Source of the DNA: Typha latifolia
Lineage: Eukaryota > Streptophyta > Magnoliopsida > Poales > Typhaceae
Assembly: GCA_019914945.1 (NCBI GenBank)
Contig: CM034109.1
Span: forward strand, 3,224,001 to 3,288,000
Length of the DNA stretch: 64,000 bases
Direction: 5' to 3'
The number at the start of each line of letters is the position of its first letter. Positions within the stretch are counted from its first letter, which is position 1. The translations under genes and the position numbers were made by a program. The notes beneath the pieces were generated by a model. The model saw nothing but the letters and a program-made list of their open reading frames with translations, did not search any database and was not told where the DNA came from. Positions 37,605 through 49,744 of this stretch are shown here, piece by piece.

Positions 37605-38952
37605 ATGAGTAGTTCTGCCATTGATGATGCTTCCAGTCCATACTTTCTGCATCACTCAGACAGCCCTGGACTCATTCTAGTTTCTCAACCTTTAACTAGT
37701 GAGAATTATACTTCTTGGAGCCGAGCTATGTTAATCGCTCTTTTCGTCAAAAACAAGGTCTGCTTTATTGATGGTTCTGTGCCTCATCCAGAAGATACCA
37801 ATCCTAATCTCAATTCCTGGATTAGGAACAATAATATAGTTATATCTTGGATTCTCAACTCTATCTCTAAGGAAATCTCTGCTAGTGTCATACACTCCGA
37901 TTCAGCTCATGAGATTTGGATAGATTTGAAAGATAGATTTCTTCAAAGGAATGGACCAAGAATTTTTCAACTTAGGCGTGAGTTGATGAATCTTACACAA
38001 GGTCAGATGTCTGTAAATTCCTATTTTACTAAATTGAAAAGTATTTGGGAGGAATTGAGCAATTACAAACCTGTTTGTACCTATAATCGTTGCACCTGTG
38101 GAGGAATCAATTCTATTTCTGACCATCATCACATGGAACATGGAATATGTCATGTCATTTTTAATGGGGCTAAATGAATCTTTTTCTGAAATCAGAGGAC
38201 AGCTTCTTCTCATGGATCCAATTCCTCCCATCAATAAGGTTTTTGCTCTAATTTCTCAAGAGAAACGACAGCATAATGTTACTACCATTGCTGGTAATTC
38301 TGGTGGAGGAGAAACAATGGCCTTTGCTGTGAAGAATAACATGTCTAAAGTCAATCCAGTTCAGATCTCTAATAAAAATCAGAAGAAGGATCGCCCTCTT
38401 TGCACTCATTGTGGCTATCAGGGACACACTATTGACAAATGCTATAAACATCATGGATATCCCCCTGGATATGAACCAAAACAGAAATCTAATTTCATTT
38501 CTCAGAAATCTGCAGCTGTGGTTAGCCAAGTTTCTGATAATTCCTCTTTTGGTTCTCAAGGGAATATTGAAAATTTTATGAGAATGCTTAACCCAAATCA
38601 ATATCAACATTTGATGTCTATGTTGTCTAACCATTTGAATGCAGCTAAAGTACACAATGAAGTAGACAATAGTATCTCTACTGCTTCTGCTTCAAGTACT
38701 TGCTTTTCTGCCTCTCTCAGCCCTATGCTCCATAGTCCTAATTTATGGATATTAGACTCTGGTGCCACGAGTCACATTTGCTTCACAAAGTCTGCTTTTC
38801 TCCACATGCATTCAGTTCAAAATTCCTTTGTTACCTTGCCCAATCATGATAAGATTCATGTTTCTCATGTTGGTTCCATTCAACTCAATCATGATTTGCT
38901 TCTTGACGATGTTCTTATATCCCACAGTTCAAGTTCAATCTCCTCTCAATAA
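37605..38952 (+). pseudogene. copia gag and protease, frameshifted
   Basis: The gag frame starts at the ATG at 37605 (MSSSAIDD) and shows the copia gag segments LTSENYTSWSRAM and WIRNNNIVISWI. A frameshift near 38100-38170 moves the frame to the one open until 38952. That part has the zinc knuckle CTHCGYQGHTIDKC (CX2CX4HX4C) and the protease site LWILDSGATSHIC. It stops before the integrase, where another shift occurs. Confidence 0.85.
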
Positions 38953-39032
38953 GCTCTTCTCTTAAGAATACTAATATCCATGTCAGATATTTTTATGACT
39001 ATTGTGATATTCAGGATCTGCGCAACCAGAGG

Positions 39033-39624
39033 ATGATTGGCAAGGATAAAAAGCTGGCAGATCTCTATGTTTTTGAAGCTATTTTCAATTCTAACGCACA
39101 TGTGCCACCTTCCATTGATTGTAATGCACTTCAGTCTGTTGCTAATAATGTTTCTTCTGACATATGGCATAAAAGACTTGGCCATTTATCTTTTAAAAGA
39201 CTTGACTTGTTGAAAGATCAACTTCAGTTTGTTTCTAATAAATCAGATTCAGCTCAGCCTTGTTCAATTTATCCATTAGCAAAACAGCAAAGATTGTCCT
39301 TTGTTTCTCACAATAATATGAGCAAGAATGCATTTGATCTTGCTCATTGTGATACATGGGGCCCCTATCAAGCAATTTCGAAGTGACAATGCACTTGAAC
39401 TTCAGTTCACAGAGTTTTTTCATTCAAAAGGGGTCATTCATCAATTCTCTTGTGTAGAGAGACCTGAGCAGAATTTAGTGGTTAAGCGAAAACATCAACA
39501 CTTACTCAATGTTGCTTGTGCCTTATTCTTTCAGTCAAGAGTTCTTATTCAATTTTGGGGGGGAATGTGTTTTGATTGCTGCATTTCTCATCAATTGAAG
39601 TCCTTAACCTCTCCTTCATCATGA
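39033..39624 (+). pseudogene. copia integrase, central core deleted
   Basis: The zinc-binding pre-integrase part is present (IWHKRLGHLSFKRLDLL). The catalytic core runs only to AHCDTWGPYQ and then jumps to FRSDNALEL and FFHSKGVIHQFSC. The first catalytic Asp, the DNAL segment and the final Glu region are represented, but most residues between them are absent, a deletion of roughly 60 residues compared with normal copia integrase. Confidence 0.8.
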
Positions 39625-39655
39625 AACTTCTTATTCTCTTCTATACAAAACTCCT

Positions 39656-41880
39656 GTGGATTATAGCTCTCTCAAAGTTTTTGGAAGTCTATGTTTTGCT
39701 TCTACCTTAACTGCACACAGAACCAAGTTTCAACCTCGAGCTACTCCATGTGTTTTTGTTAGCTATCCACCAGGTATCAAAGGTTATAGGTTATATGATA
39801 TCACCTCTAAGTCTTTCTTTAATTCTAGAGATGTCATTTTTCATGAACATTTTTTTCCTTTTCAAACTATTTTCTCTACTCAGGATGTAGTTGATCCATT
39901 TCCTGATTTGGCATTACCATTTTCTTTTCCTGATTCTATTCCTTCTCATAGTCTTTCTAATGAGTCTCCTTCTGACATTCCATCTCATCCTGATCATATT
40001 TCTCATGACATTGATCCTACTCCTTCCAATGTCATTGAACATACCTTAGATTCTCTTGTCAATAAGCATATACCATATCCTCTAGTTACTGATCTTGTCA
40101 TTCGAAAGTCTTCTCGTGTGCCACGACACCAACTTATTTAAGAGATTTTCATTGCAATCTCTAAACTCATTCTCTTATCCGTTCTTCTTCTACTCCATAC
40201 CCTCTAAGCAATTATCTCTCCTATGACAAACTTTCTTCCTCTCACTGTTTTTACACTCTAAATGTCTCAGCAAATTTTGAGCCTCAATTTTATCAAGCAG
40301 TAAAACATCAACAATGGAGAGATGCTATGTCTTCTGAATTAACTGCTATGGAATCTAATAACACTTGGTCAGTCACTTTGTTACCTCATGCCAAGCATTC
40401 TATAAGTTGCAAATGGATCTATAAAATCAAATATAGATCTGATGGCAGTATAGAGCGTCATAAGGCACGTCTTGTTGCCAAAGGGTACACACAACAAGAA
40501 AGCTTGGATTTCATTGAAACCATTTCTCCTGTCGCCAAACTCATCACTATTAAAGTCCTTTTGGCTATTGCATCAAATTCTAATTGGCCTTTGTCCAACT
40601 TGATGTTAATAATGCATTTTTGCATGGAGATCTTTTTGAGGAAGTTTATATGGTTTTGCCTCTTCGTTATTCTAAACATGGTTCTCTAAGATGGGGAGAA
40701 ATTAGTTTGCAAATTACATAAATCCATCTATGGCTTGAAACAAGCTTCTCGGCAATGGTTTTCCAAGTTTTCTCAAGCCCTTATTCAACATGGTTTTCAG
40801 CAAGGCCAAGTCTGATTACTCATTGTTAAAGGGTCTAGATCTTCTTTCATTGCCTTGCTTGTTTATGTTGATGATATTATCATTACTACTGCAGACCCTC
40901 AAGCTATTGATTCTCTAAAGTTTTTTTGAACACTCAATTCAAACTTAAAGACCTTGGCAAGCTTAAATACTTTTTTGGTCTGGAAATAGCTCGATCTACT
41001 CAAGGGATTTTTCTCTCACTGCAGCACTATACTCTTCAATTACTTGAAGACACTGGTTTTCTAGCTTCTAAACCTGCCTCACTGCCGATAGATCCCAAGG
41101 CTAAACTAAACTCTTTTGAAGGTGATCCCTTAGAAGATGCTTCTTTGTATAGAAGGCTTGTGGGGCGACTTCTTTATCTCACCATATCCAGACCTGACAT
41201 CGCCTTCACTGTCCATAAACTCAGTCAATTTGTTTCTTAGCCTAGGCAACCTCATCTTGCTGCTGCTCTCCACCTTCTTCATACTTGAAAGCAACTCCTG
41301 GCCAAGGGTTGCTTTTTCCCACATCTTTTTTTCAGCTCCGTGCCTTTGCTGATGCTGACTGGGCAGCTTACCTCGACACACGCAAATCAGTAACTGGTTT
41401 TTGTGTTTTTCTTAGAGATTCTTTAGTCTCTTGGAAACTTGGAAAGCAAAGAAACAAACTACTGTTTCACGCTCTTCAGCTGAAGCAGAGTATCGGGCAT
41501 TGGCATTTACTACAAGTGAACTTATTTGGCTTCAACAACTCCACGATTTTTAGGTTGTCTTGTCTGATCCAGTCCTTCTCTTTTGCGATAATCAAGCTGC
41601 TATCCACATTGCTTCTAATCCCATTTTTCATGAGAAAATGAAGCACATCGAAATTGATTGTCACTTTGCTCGAGACAAGCTTACTGAAGGTTTTCTCAAG
41701 CTCTTGCAAATTCAAACTACTCATCAGCTTGCTGACGTTTTTACAAAAGCTTTACCAGCCTCCTTGTTGTTTCCATTGTTACACAAGATGGTTGTTTATG
41801 ACATACATAGTACAAACTCCATCTTGAGGGGGAGTAACAGAGTTAGTTTGAGTTTGTTACTACAGCTGGCTATATATTAA
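39656..41880 (+). pseudogene. copia integrase C-end, reverse transcriptase and RNase H, broken
   Basis: 39656-40141 is the integrase C-terminal part (LKVFGSLCF, CVFVSYPPGIKGYRLYD). From 40327 the reverse transcriptase appears: [20 protein letters not shown], then frameshifts near 40600 and 40690, then [12 protein letters not shown], the catalytic LLVYVDDIIITT (about 40857-40892), and LKYFFGLEIARS. RNase H follows with FADADWAAYLDTRKSVTGF and [18 protein letters not shown]. At least four frame changes and several in-frame stops are present. Confidence 0.88.
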
Positions 41881-41955
41881 GCTTTCTTCTCTTGTAAAGG
41901 AACGTATTTTTGGAGATACAAGTTTTTGGACTTCTCCATCTTCTCTAGTTTAATA
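41835..41955 (+). repeat. 3' LTR of the copia element
   Basis: 121 bases, TAACAGAGTTAG to GTTTAATA, preceded by the polypurine tract GAGGGGGAG at 41826-41834. Confidence 0.9.
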
Positions 41956-42427
41956 TATCAGACCCAAGATGCTCACCTGATGAAATCCCATAAACTAGGT
42001 TGGCTTCATGGTGTATAAATCATATCTGGACTTGTATTCATGGTTGAGATCTAAGCATGTTCAATAACAACTAAGCTATGATTTAAATTTCGATATGATA
42101 GATTGTGTCACATCAAAAAGTGGGCTAACAAGGTCCACTGGCAATGCCTACTTAGTCATAGATTGTTGTGCCAATGAATTATCAGCATCAATACATGAAG
42201 AGTATCTCGATACTCCTTCATGGCCACTCATGCCAAAGTGTGCCATTAAGAATTGAGCATATATAATTTCAAACAAACCTAATTTGGGGTCTCTTGCATC
42301 ATTTTTAATGCCTCTATTTTGGTGTTTGATCTATATAGATTATATTTCAAATGTTAGAAATCCAAAGAAAATTTCAGTTTTCCCAAATTATTTGCCTCAA
42401 CAAGAGGATCCTAAAAAAATTGGAGAA
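41956..42427. other. Intron DNA between copia and LTR E
   Basis: No gene recognised; AT-rich. Confidence 0.4.
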
Positions 42428-43740
42428 TGTAAGAACCAGAATAATAATAATAATAATAATAATCAGGGGTTGAGAGAGAAGGGTGCACGTGCTCTGCACG
42501 TGCAGCCCCTCCCCTCTCCCTCTCCGGCACGCGACGAGACGCAAAGAAGATTTCATCTAATTCGAATTGGATTAGATTTGATCTTCTTTTAATCTATAAA
42601 ATAAACCCTAAATTTATTCTCTCTCTGCTTAACCTCAGCCCCTTCTCTCTCTTCTTCCTCCCCTCTTTCGCTTTCTTTTTCCTCACCGACAGAGTCACGC
42701 CATGGAATCGGCCTGTCGGAGTGCCGCCAGAGCCATCGGAGACCACCACGTGACTCCTTGGCCGGCCGGCGGCTTCGGGTCGCAACCGCATCGTCACCGG
42801 AAGCTTCGTGCTCTAAGCCCGGTGTCGGTGATATCTTCTAGAAAGCCCTCGTGGCTCGGGTTGTGGTTGGCCATGGGTGGGAAGTCTTCCACCGTTGGTC
42901 GCCGTGGTCGACCTTCCTCCAATGCCGGGTCGTTGAGGTCGCTAGGGGACCTCCGACGAGGTCGATAAGCTGCCGACAACAATGGTCGCCGGCGATGCCC
43001 TCTCTCTCCCTTCCCTTTTCTCCTCTCTTCTTTCTCCCTCACTAATCTCTTTAGGGAAGAAAAAGGTTGGACTCGGTTCAACCCGAGCCAACCTTTTTCC
43101 TTCTATCGGGTTCGGGTTTGGGTTGCAGACCCGACCCGACCCATCCTCTAGCCTTAAGTCATGGGCTGCAGGCCAACCTGTAGCCCAGTTCTTTGTTGGC
43201 TTTGGGTTGGGCCTTAGCCCAGCCCAACTAGCATGAGATGGAAGGGTGTGCTGCGGGCCAACTACAGCCCAATCCAATCCATTATCTTGGCTGGGCCTTG
43301 GCCTAGCCCGATTAGTTTCATTTTTGGAATGGGCCGAACCAGCAGAGGCCCAGTCCAATCCAATGGGTAATTTAACCTATTTTAGTTCTTTTTAGTTTTT
43401 AAATTTTAAAAATATTGATATTATTCAAATTGAAAATTTTATTATTATTTATTATTAAAAGTGGTGATTTTTAATATGTGAACTAGAGATTTGAGATTTC
43501 GGTTGTCTTACCAAGACTCAAGTGAGTGGGTTCACTCACAGATTTATTTATTTCGTTTAGAGACTCAAAAATTATGACATTGTTTTATGTTTATTGCAAT
43601 TAGTTTTAAAATTTAATAAAGCAGATCTTCATTTTATTTATTTATTTTGCCATCGTACATGTAGCTATTAATAAGGCTTCGTGTATCTCAAGCATATTGA
43701 GATGCATGGCCGGTCATGATTCCTATTTCGGGTCGTGACA
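42428..43740 (+). mobile_element. Solo LTR E (TGTAAGAACC...GGGTCGTGACA subfamily)
   Basis: 1,313 bases, flanked by perfect 5-bp duplications GAGAA (42423-42427 and 43741-43745). The 5' part is ATA repeats, hairpin, CT-rich leader-like sequence, and GC-rich sequence identical in places to LTR G ('ccggaagcttcgtgct', 'ggcggcttcgggt'). TGGGCY palindromes lie at about 43160-43350. Compared with LTR G (2,316 bases) it lacks about 1 kb of the 3' half. The open frames inside are not genes. Confidence 0.88.
42484..42504. repeat. 5' hairpin of LTR E
   Basis: Perfect 9-bp inverted repeat TGCACGTGC, loop TCT, GCACGTGCA. Confidence 0.88.
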
Positions 43741-44862
43741 GAGAACATTTGAATATTAGAATTTAATTATATATATTACACTAACATCTCTTGTTGAAGG
43801 ATTTTAATTTAGCCCCAAAGACGAAGCCTCTTCAAGTAATAATAAAGAAAAATGGTGAAAGAGATTACAAACCCTAGCCCCCTAGCTAGACTTGAGAGAA
43901 AAGAGAGAGAAGAAGAAATTACTTATTGCCTATCAAGTCCAAGCAAAACAACCAATAGTCCTTCAACCCGACTAATCACTTAATGAAAGAAAATAAACCA
44001 AAACCTTATCAAACAAGAAATTAAATCCATGAGCACAAAACTTGTGGAGGAAGCCATGATTCGGCCATGAGCACAAAACTTGTGGAGGAAGCCATGATTC
44101 GGCCAAGTGTAGCCTAATGCAGCCCGCTAGTTGGTGCTCGACCACTTAGTCTAGCGCTAGAACAAGACTTACCTGCAATCCAATGTGGACTTGGGTTTGG
44201 CCCAAGCCATGCGTGCGGGTTGGCTTGTTGAGGATTTGGCATGTCGACGGTCAAAGGAATCAACCGATCAAATCAGAAAAGACCCTAGTAGGCAACCATG
44301 ACCATAGGATCAGAACGTCGAAGTATCAGATCCTCAAAATCTTTCAAATCTTCAACATCCTCAATTGACTGCTTAGGTGGCGGTTGGTGATGATCAACGA
44401 CCGCTTCAAGATTCCTAACTATCGGTGTGGGCAGCAAGGGCTCCTTTGATGCTGATGTATGCCTCGGTGGTTCTTCGTCATGTGGTGGAGGTGCCTTCGG
44501 TGCGGGTTCAGCCCCCATTGCTACTGCTTGATCTAGTTCAATGGCCGCGCTTGTTCTCGTCGGCGTGCTGCCTTGGTGGTTCATCCCGAGGGTGGTAGGG
44601 TCTGGCGTGTGTCCAGGAAAGCGACGATTCATATCCGTGATGGTTGCTTAAATTGTTGCCATCATTTGCATCATGGTAGTTATGGCTTGTAGTAGATCGG
44701 CTATCCATAGGATTTCGTGGATGTGGAAGAGATGGTGTTTTTGATGGTGTTGTGCGGTCCATCTCCATGGCTTGCTCCGCTGCTTGAGATGTTTGCTCCA
44801 CTTGCTTTGCTGCCCTTGCTCTAGTTGTAGTTATGACGGTCTGAGAAATGTTGGCTCTAATA
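43741..44862 (-). pseudogene. Gypsy-type retrotransposon leader/gag fragment
   Basis: On the - strand, the sequence TTGGTATTAGAGCC (44851-44864) is a tRNA-iMet-like primer site following the LTR fragment at 44875-45746. Downstream (lower coordinates) an open frame with Gln, Thr and Pro-rich sequence (44538-44845) could be the start of gag. No conserved domain is clear. A perfect 38-base tandem duplication lies at about 44029-44105. Confidence 0.45.
44029..44105. repeat. 38-base tandem duplication
   Basis: Two adjacent identical copies of 'ccatgagcacaaaacttgtg' plus 'gaggaagccatgattcgg'. Confidence 0.9.
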
Positions 44863-44864
44863 CC

Positions 44865-45746
44865 AATTTGATACGAACTAACTTGACCCAATTCAAATCA
44901 GGTTTTGAACAGAATTAAGCATGTAATTTTGAAGATCAATTCTGACCGACCTAACCATCCAAAAGACCTAAAATTCTAATAAGTTGTCCCTATGGAAGGT
45001 AGATAATGGGCATGGAAGGTTCAGAGGTGGCAACTAGAATCAAGCCGATCAAATGAGTAGATCAAGAGATATCATCGAAACACTGACCAAAGGTTCAGAG
45101 GTGGCAAGATGGGCATGGAAGGTAGATAATGGAGTTGTGACTACGGTTACAGTTACAGAAGGTGGAAGATAGCAGCGGTAGTGAGATAAAGCATAAAGCT
45201 AGATGAAGAGGGAGAAGTGGACCGTACTCTCAGGGTCGAGAGGGAATGATCGAACGTAAAGGAAAGGCGGCGATGGTATTAATCGCAATTGAGGACAAGG
45301 CTCGGCGATGAAGAACGAGGTCGCACGAAAGGGAGTCGAGGGGGAAGAGTCTTGCGGCAAAGCCAATTCATTCAATTGAATTCATTCATGCATTCCTAAG
45401 ATACAAGTCATAAGGTCTTATTTATAGGGATTAAATCAAAAGAGTCCTAAACAAACTTAACTAAACTAGTCTTCCTTATAGTTTCACCACAGATGGATTC
45501 CGAATTTGGAGAAACTTTAAATATGAAAGTTGTAAATCATGAGGTCACTGAGCTGTTTCAATGGTTTCCTAATATTTTGGTATCTAACGAATATCTTCTA
45601 AATATTTTTCTAAAACTGCGAAGAGCTGGATTTGACTAATTAAATAAAATTATAATATACTAAGACTCCGACTAAACCACATAAGCAAAATAATTAAGAT
45701 AACTAGACTCTATTCATCGAGCCCAATGTCCCCATAGTGTGACTAA
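44865..45746 (-). mobile_element. LTR fragment split by the chromovirus (part 1; part 2 is 52803-52833)
   Basis: On the - strand the LTR begins TGATGTGAACCGGGTCGG at 52833, is interrupted by the chromovirus, and resumes at 45746 with 'agtcacactatggggac' and then 'gactctagttatcttaatt' -like sequence matching 1-694. It runs to the primer site at 44864. The flanks of the chromovirus contain TGACT on both sides, consistent with one target. Confidence 0.6.
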
Positions 45747-46104
45747 TGCAGAACAACGTCTTGATTGTAGAGTTGAGAAAAAAAAGTAGGGAGAAATAAT
45801 CAAACCCGAGGAATCCACCAATCGGGGTGTCGGAATCCACCGACGTTGGAATCCACCAACAAACACTCAATAGGCAAAAGCTCTCAAAATATTCATTAAC
45901 CCATAAAAGATGATTACAAGCCTTTATATAGGCCAAATAAAGTAAAAGATAAAAGACGAAAATAGCCCTAGAAGGTGACTAAAAGACAAGATGAAAAAAA
46001 TAGCCCTAGAAGGTGACTAGTCACAACCCTCGTTAAGCCAAAGGGCCACGGGTGCAGTCCTTTTGTGCTTACGAGAATAAACGTGACAAAAAGTGGTGTC
46101 CCCA
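45747..46104 (-). repeat. 3' LTR of the chromovirus
   Basis: 358 bases; partner of 52448-52802. A purine-rich tract precedes it on the - strand (GGGAGAGTTGG). Confidence 0.92.
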
Positions 46105-46107
46105 CCA

Positions 46108-46631
46108 ACTCTCCCGGGGTGGAAGAAACTCGACCCAGTCGAGTGGCTCTGATAGTACTCCATAATGTCAGGGTCAAGCTGCTGTAACTCCTCGCAAGTG
46201 ATCCACGTACAATCAGACTCTGGTCGCCCGTGCCATCGAACGAGAAAACGGTGAACCCCTCCTTCTGTAGTAAATGTTATTTGATCATCTAAAATAGCGT
46301 CTATCTTTTCTTGTGATGTGGATGGGAAAGGAGAAGTGGTAGGTGACACAGTAGGAATGTCTGGAAGGGTAGTAGATGTAGCATAGGGTTCGGTGGGGAT
46401 GTGCATAGGTGGATGGTAGGCTGCTAGATCCTCAATATTAAAAGTATAACTAATGCCATAATCAGGGGGAATATCAATGACATAAGCATTAGCACCAACA
46501 CGTTTTAGAACTTGGAAAGGTCCTGCACTACGGGCATGCAACTTCCGAACAGCTCCCAAAGGGAATCGTTCGGGTCTGAGACGAATCATAACATGATCTC
46601 CAACATCGAACTCCTTGGCACGTTTGTGCAA
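46108..46631 (-). pseudogene. Chromovirus integrase C-end with chromodomain
   Basis: FDVGDHVMIRLRPERFPLG is the GPF/Y-type integrase C-terminus (with GPFQVLKRVGANAYVIDIP). It is followed by a chromodomain: FLVRWHGRPESDCTWITCEE with aromatic Trp residues. In chromoviruses this domain guides integration to marked chromatin. The frame continues through the polypurine area into the 3' LTR. Confidence 0.9.
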
Positions 46632-47609
46632 GTCGGCATGTAATTTATACTGGTGATTACTCGCCTCAATTCGCTTAGTGATCTCTTGATGTAAAGAATG
46701 AACATGATGTGCAAATGTTTCGCGGACTCGGAGACTCTAGAATGAGATGACATAGGCAACGAGATCTAGAGGTTTGCGTGCTTTAAAACCATGAACAACT
46801 TCAAATGGGCTCATGCCAATAGACCTATTAATAGAGTTATTATATGCAAATTGGGCTATAGGTAGAATAGTATCCCGGTTTTGTTATGATTACCCACGAG
46901 ACAAATAAAAAAGATTTCCAAGACTACGATTAACAACCTCGGTTTGACCATCGGTTTGAAGATGATAGGCGGTAGAAAATTTTAATTTTGTGCCAACCAT
47001 GTGCCATAAGGTTTTCCAAAAATAGCTCATAAAGCGAACATCCCTACCGGAAACAATAGTTTGTGGAAGACCATATAACTTGACAATATGGGCAAAGTAC
47101 AATTTGGCAACTTGTGACGCATCGAGGGTTTTAGTACAAGGAATAAAATGGGCCATCTTAGAGAAGCGATCCACAACCACGAGGATTGAATCATATTTTC
47201 TAAATGTGCGAGGCAAGCCCAGACAAAATCCATACTAACGTCCCCGCCACGGGTGATCGAGCACGAGTAACGGAGTGTAAAGTCCAATGTTTTGTTTTTC
47301 GTACTTTACTAACTGACAAGTCCTACATTGACCAACTAATTTTGCGACGTCACGTTTGAGACTTGGCCAGTAGAATTGGCGCTCCACTTCCTCAATAGTC
47401 TTATCACGTCCAAAATGACCCGATAGGCCGTCGGCATGGATCTCCCAAACGAGGAAGTCACGCACGGACGTACGGGGAACACAAAGTTTGTTAGCCTTAA
47501 ACAGGTAACCGTCTTGGAGGGAATAATTGTCCAAAGCTAAGTTCGGATCGGTCGGAAAAGTGAGAACGATTTCGCCAAAGTCCTGACAAGTTGTATAATC
47601 TTCCTTCAT
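46632..47609 (-). pseudogene. Chromovirus integrase, broken by frameshifts
   Basis: The zinc-binding part is GHFGRDKTIEEVERQFYWPS with CRTCQLVK. Then a frame change near 47230-47240, followed by the core: [18 protein letters not shown] (first Asp), and [20 protein letters not shown] (second Asp). A further shift near 46890 disrupts the region after [14 protein letters not shown], which has the final Glu. Three frames are used, so the enzyme cannot be made as one protein. Confidence 0.88.
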
Positions 47610-47610
47610 T

Positions 47611-49728
47611 TTGTCAAACCCGGTGACTTTGATGCTAATGGCGGATGAAGGTAAACCCTTCGGCTAAGCGCATCGCCCGCCTTATTCTCAACCCCGCTCT
47701 ATGTTTGAGTACAAAAGTATACTCCTGTAAGAACTCGATCCAACGAACATGTCTCGAATTTAGTTTCTTCTGAGAATTTAGGAATCGAAGAGCTTCGTGG
47801 TCGGAATAAAGCACAGATTCATGCGGAAGTAAATAATGGCGCCAATAGCGTAAAGCTTGAATAACCGCATAAAATTCCTTATCGTAAGTGGAGTACTTTT
47901 TCTTAGCCTCATTTAGTTTTTCGCTGAAATAGGCAACAGGATGGCGTTCCTGGCTAAGGACACCGCCGATCTCGATGCCTGAGGCATTACATTCCACCTT
48001 GAAAGCTTTAGAAAAGTCAGGAAGACGCATTACAGGCGCTATGGTCATTTTCTTCTTAATCTCTTCAAAAGCTTTATCTGCTGCCTTACTCCAATGAAAA
48101 TCTCCTTTCTTCAAGCAAGCGGTGATCGGTGACATGATAGTACTAAACCCTCGAATGAAGCGGCGATAAAAAGTAGCAAGGCCATGAAAGCTACGCACAT
48201 CATGAATATTTCGAGGTTTCGGCCAATCAACAATTGCCTTGACCTTCTCGGGGTCGGCGCGGACTCCTTCTGAAGTAACCACAAATCCTAAGAAGATGAC
48301 TTGATCGACAAGAAAAGAACACTTCTTCCTATTGCCATAGAGTTGAGCAGCACGAAGCGCTAGACAGACTTGACGCAAATGGTCCAAATGAAGCTCTTTT
48401 GATCGACTATAAATCAAAATGTCATCAAAATACACCACAAGATATTTGCCCATGAATGGGCGAAGCACTTGTGTCATAACACGCATGAAAGTGCTTGGGG
48501 CATTTGATAAACCGAAAGGCATTACCATCCATTCATACAACCCGTCTTTCGTCTTAAAAGCAGTTTTCCATTCATCGCCTGGGCGAATTCGGATTTGGTG
48601 ATAACCACTTTTAAGATCGATCTTAGAGAAAATTGAAGCTCCCGCCATCATATCGAGCATGTCATCAAGTCGTGGAATGGAAAAACGATATTTGACTGTT
48701 ATTTTATTGATGGCTCGACTATCGACACACATACGCCAGGACCCATCCTTCTTTGGCGTGAGCAAGGCAGGCACAGCACAAGGGCTTAGGCTCTCGCAGA
48801 TGAAACCCTTCATAAGAAGTTCATTTACTTGATGTTGCAGTTCAGCATGTTCTTTGGGGCTCACTCGATAGTGTGGCAAGTTTGGGAGGGACGCTCCAGG
48901 GACAAAGTCAATTGCATGTTGGATATTGCGTAAAGGAGGCAATTGGTCCGGCAGATCATCCGGAAACACATCTTGAAACTCATTTAGTATAGGAGCAGAT
49001 TCGTCGGATGATGGAGTGAGGGCAGTGCTCCCAACTTCACGAGCCACCAAGGCAAACACAATAGAGCCTTGGTTTGCTTCCTTTTCAAATTCTTTAGAAT
49101 TTATTATGTGCAAACCCTTTTTACTTGGAGCATTTTTCTTGTTATCTTTATTAATTATTTTAGGGCGCATAGGATTTACCTTAATATTTTTGCCTTCAAA
49201 ATTGAAAGAGCACGAGTTGGAACGCCCAAAAATAGTTACATCATGATCAAATAACCAAGGGCGGCCTAAAACAATATGCCCTACATCCATCGGCACAATG
49301 TCACACCACATATCTTCTTTATAAGAAAGGAAAGTGATAGAAACGAGGCATCTCTCATTTATAGCAATGGAAGAATCATTTACCCAAGATACCTTATAAG
49401 GATTCGGGTGAGGTGTAGACTTTAACGCCAGGCGAGATATAACGTTAGAAGAGACGGCGTTAATACAACTCCCACTGTCGATGATGACTTTGCAATCTTT
49501 AGTCCCACATTTAATGTAAGTGTGGAATATTGCATTCCTTCGCCAATCATCGATCTCCCGGGGTTGCGTCAAAGCGCAACGAACAACACCAACAGTATGG
49601 TCTCCATAATCACGATCTTCATCACTATCTTGGACATCATCAGGGTCAGGTTCATAAACTTGTTCATCGAGCTCATTTTCCCCAATAATGTCATCTTGTT
49701 CCCCAAGATAAAGGGCCTTTCGAGGACA
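47611..49728 (-). pseudogene. Chromovirus pol: protease, reverse transcriptase, RNase H
   Basis: One long open frame. Protease: VIIDSGSCINAV (DSG active site). Reverse transcriptase: WRMCVDSRAINKIT, FSKIDLKSGYHQIRI, then the catalytic YFDDILIYS (here FDD). RNase H: FKVECNASGIEIGGVLSQ (an Asn in place of the first expected Asp of the usual DAS), then KEFYAVIQALRYWRHYL and LYSDHEALRFL. After VLKHRAG a frameshift near 47640-47700 separates it from integrase. The reverse transcriptase looks intact; the RNase H change and later shifts suggest an inactive polyprotein. Confidence 0.92.
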
Positions 49729-49744
49729 GTTTGAGGCTACATGA

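Larger units (their letters stand above)
37333..41955 (+). mobile_element. Degenerate Ty1-copia retrotransposon
   Basis: 4,623 bases bounded by short LTRs (37333-37480 and 41835-41955) and a perfect 5-bp duplication TATCA (37328-37332 and 41956-41960). The order is primer site, gag, protease, integrase, reverse transcriptase, RNase H, which is the copia order. Frameshifts, stops and a deletion in the integrase core show that it is dead. It lies in the 20.4-kb FAN1 intron, antisense to the gene. Confidence 0.93.

Noticed and set aside
42594..43358. Overlapping open frames in GC-rich sequence
   Set aside because: The sequence lies wholly inside solo LTR E (TSD GAGAA) and is repeated in LTR G; no conserved domain is present.
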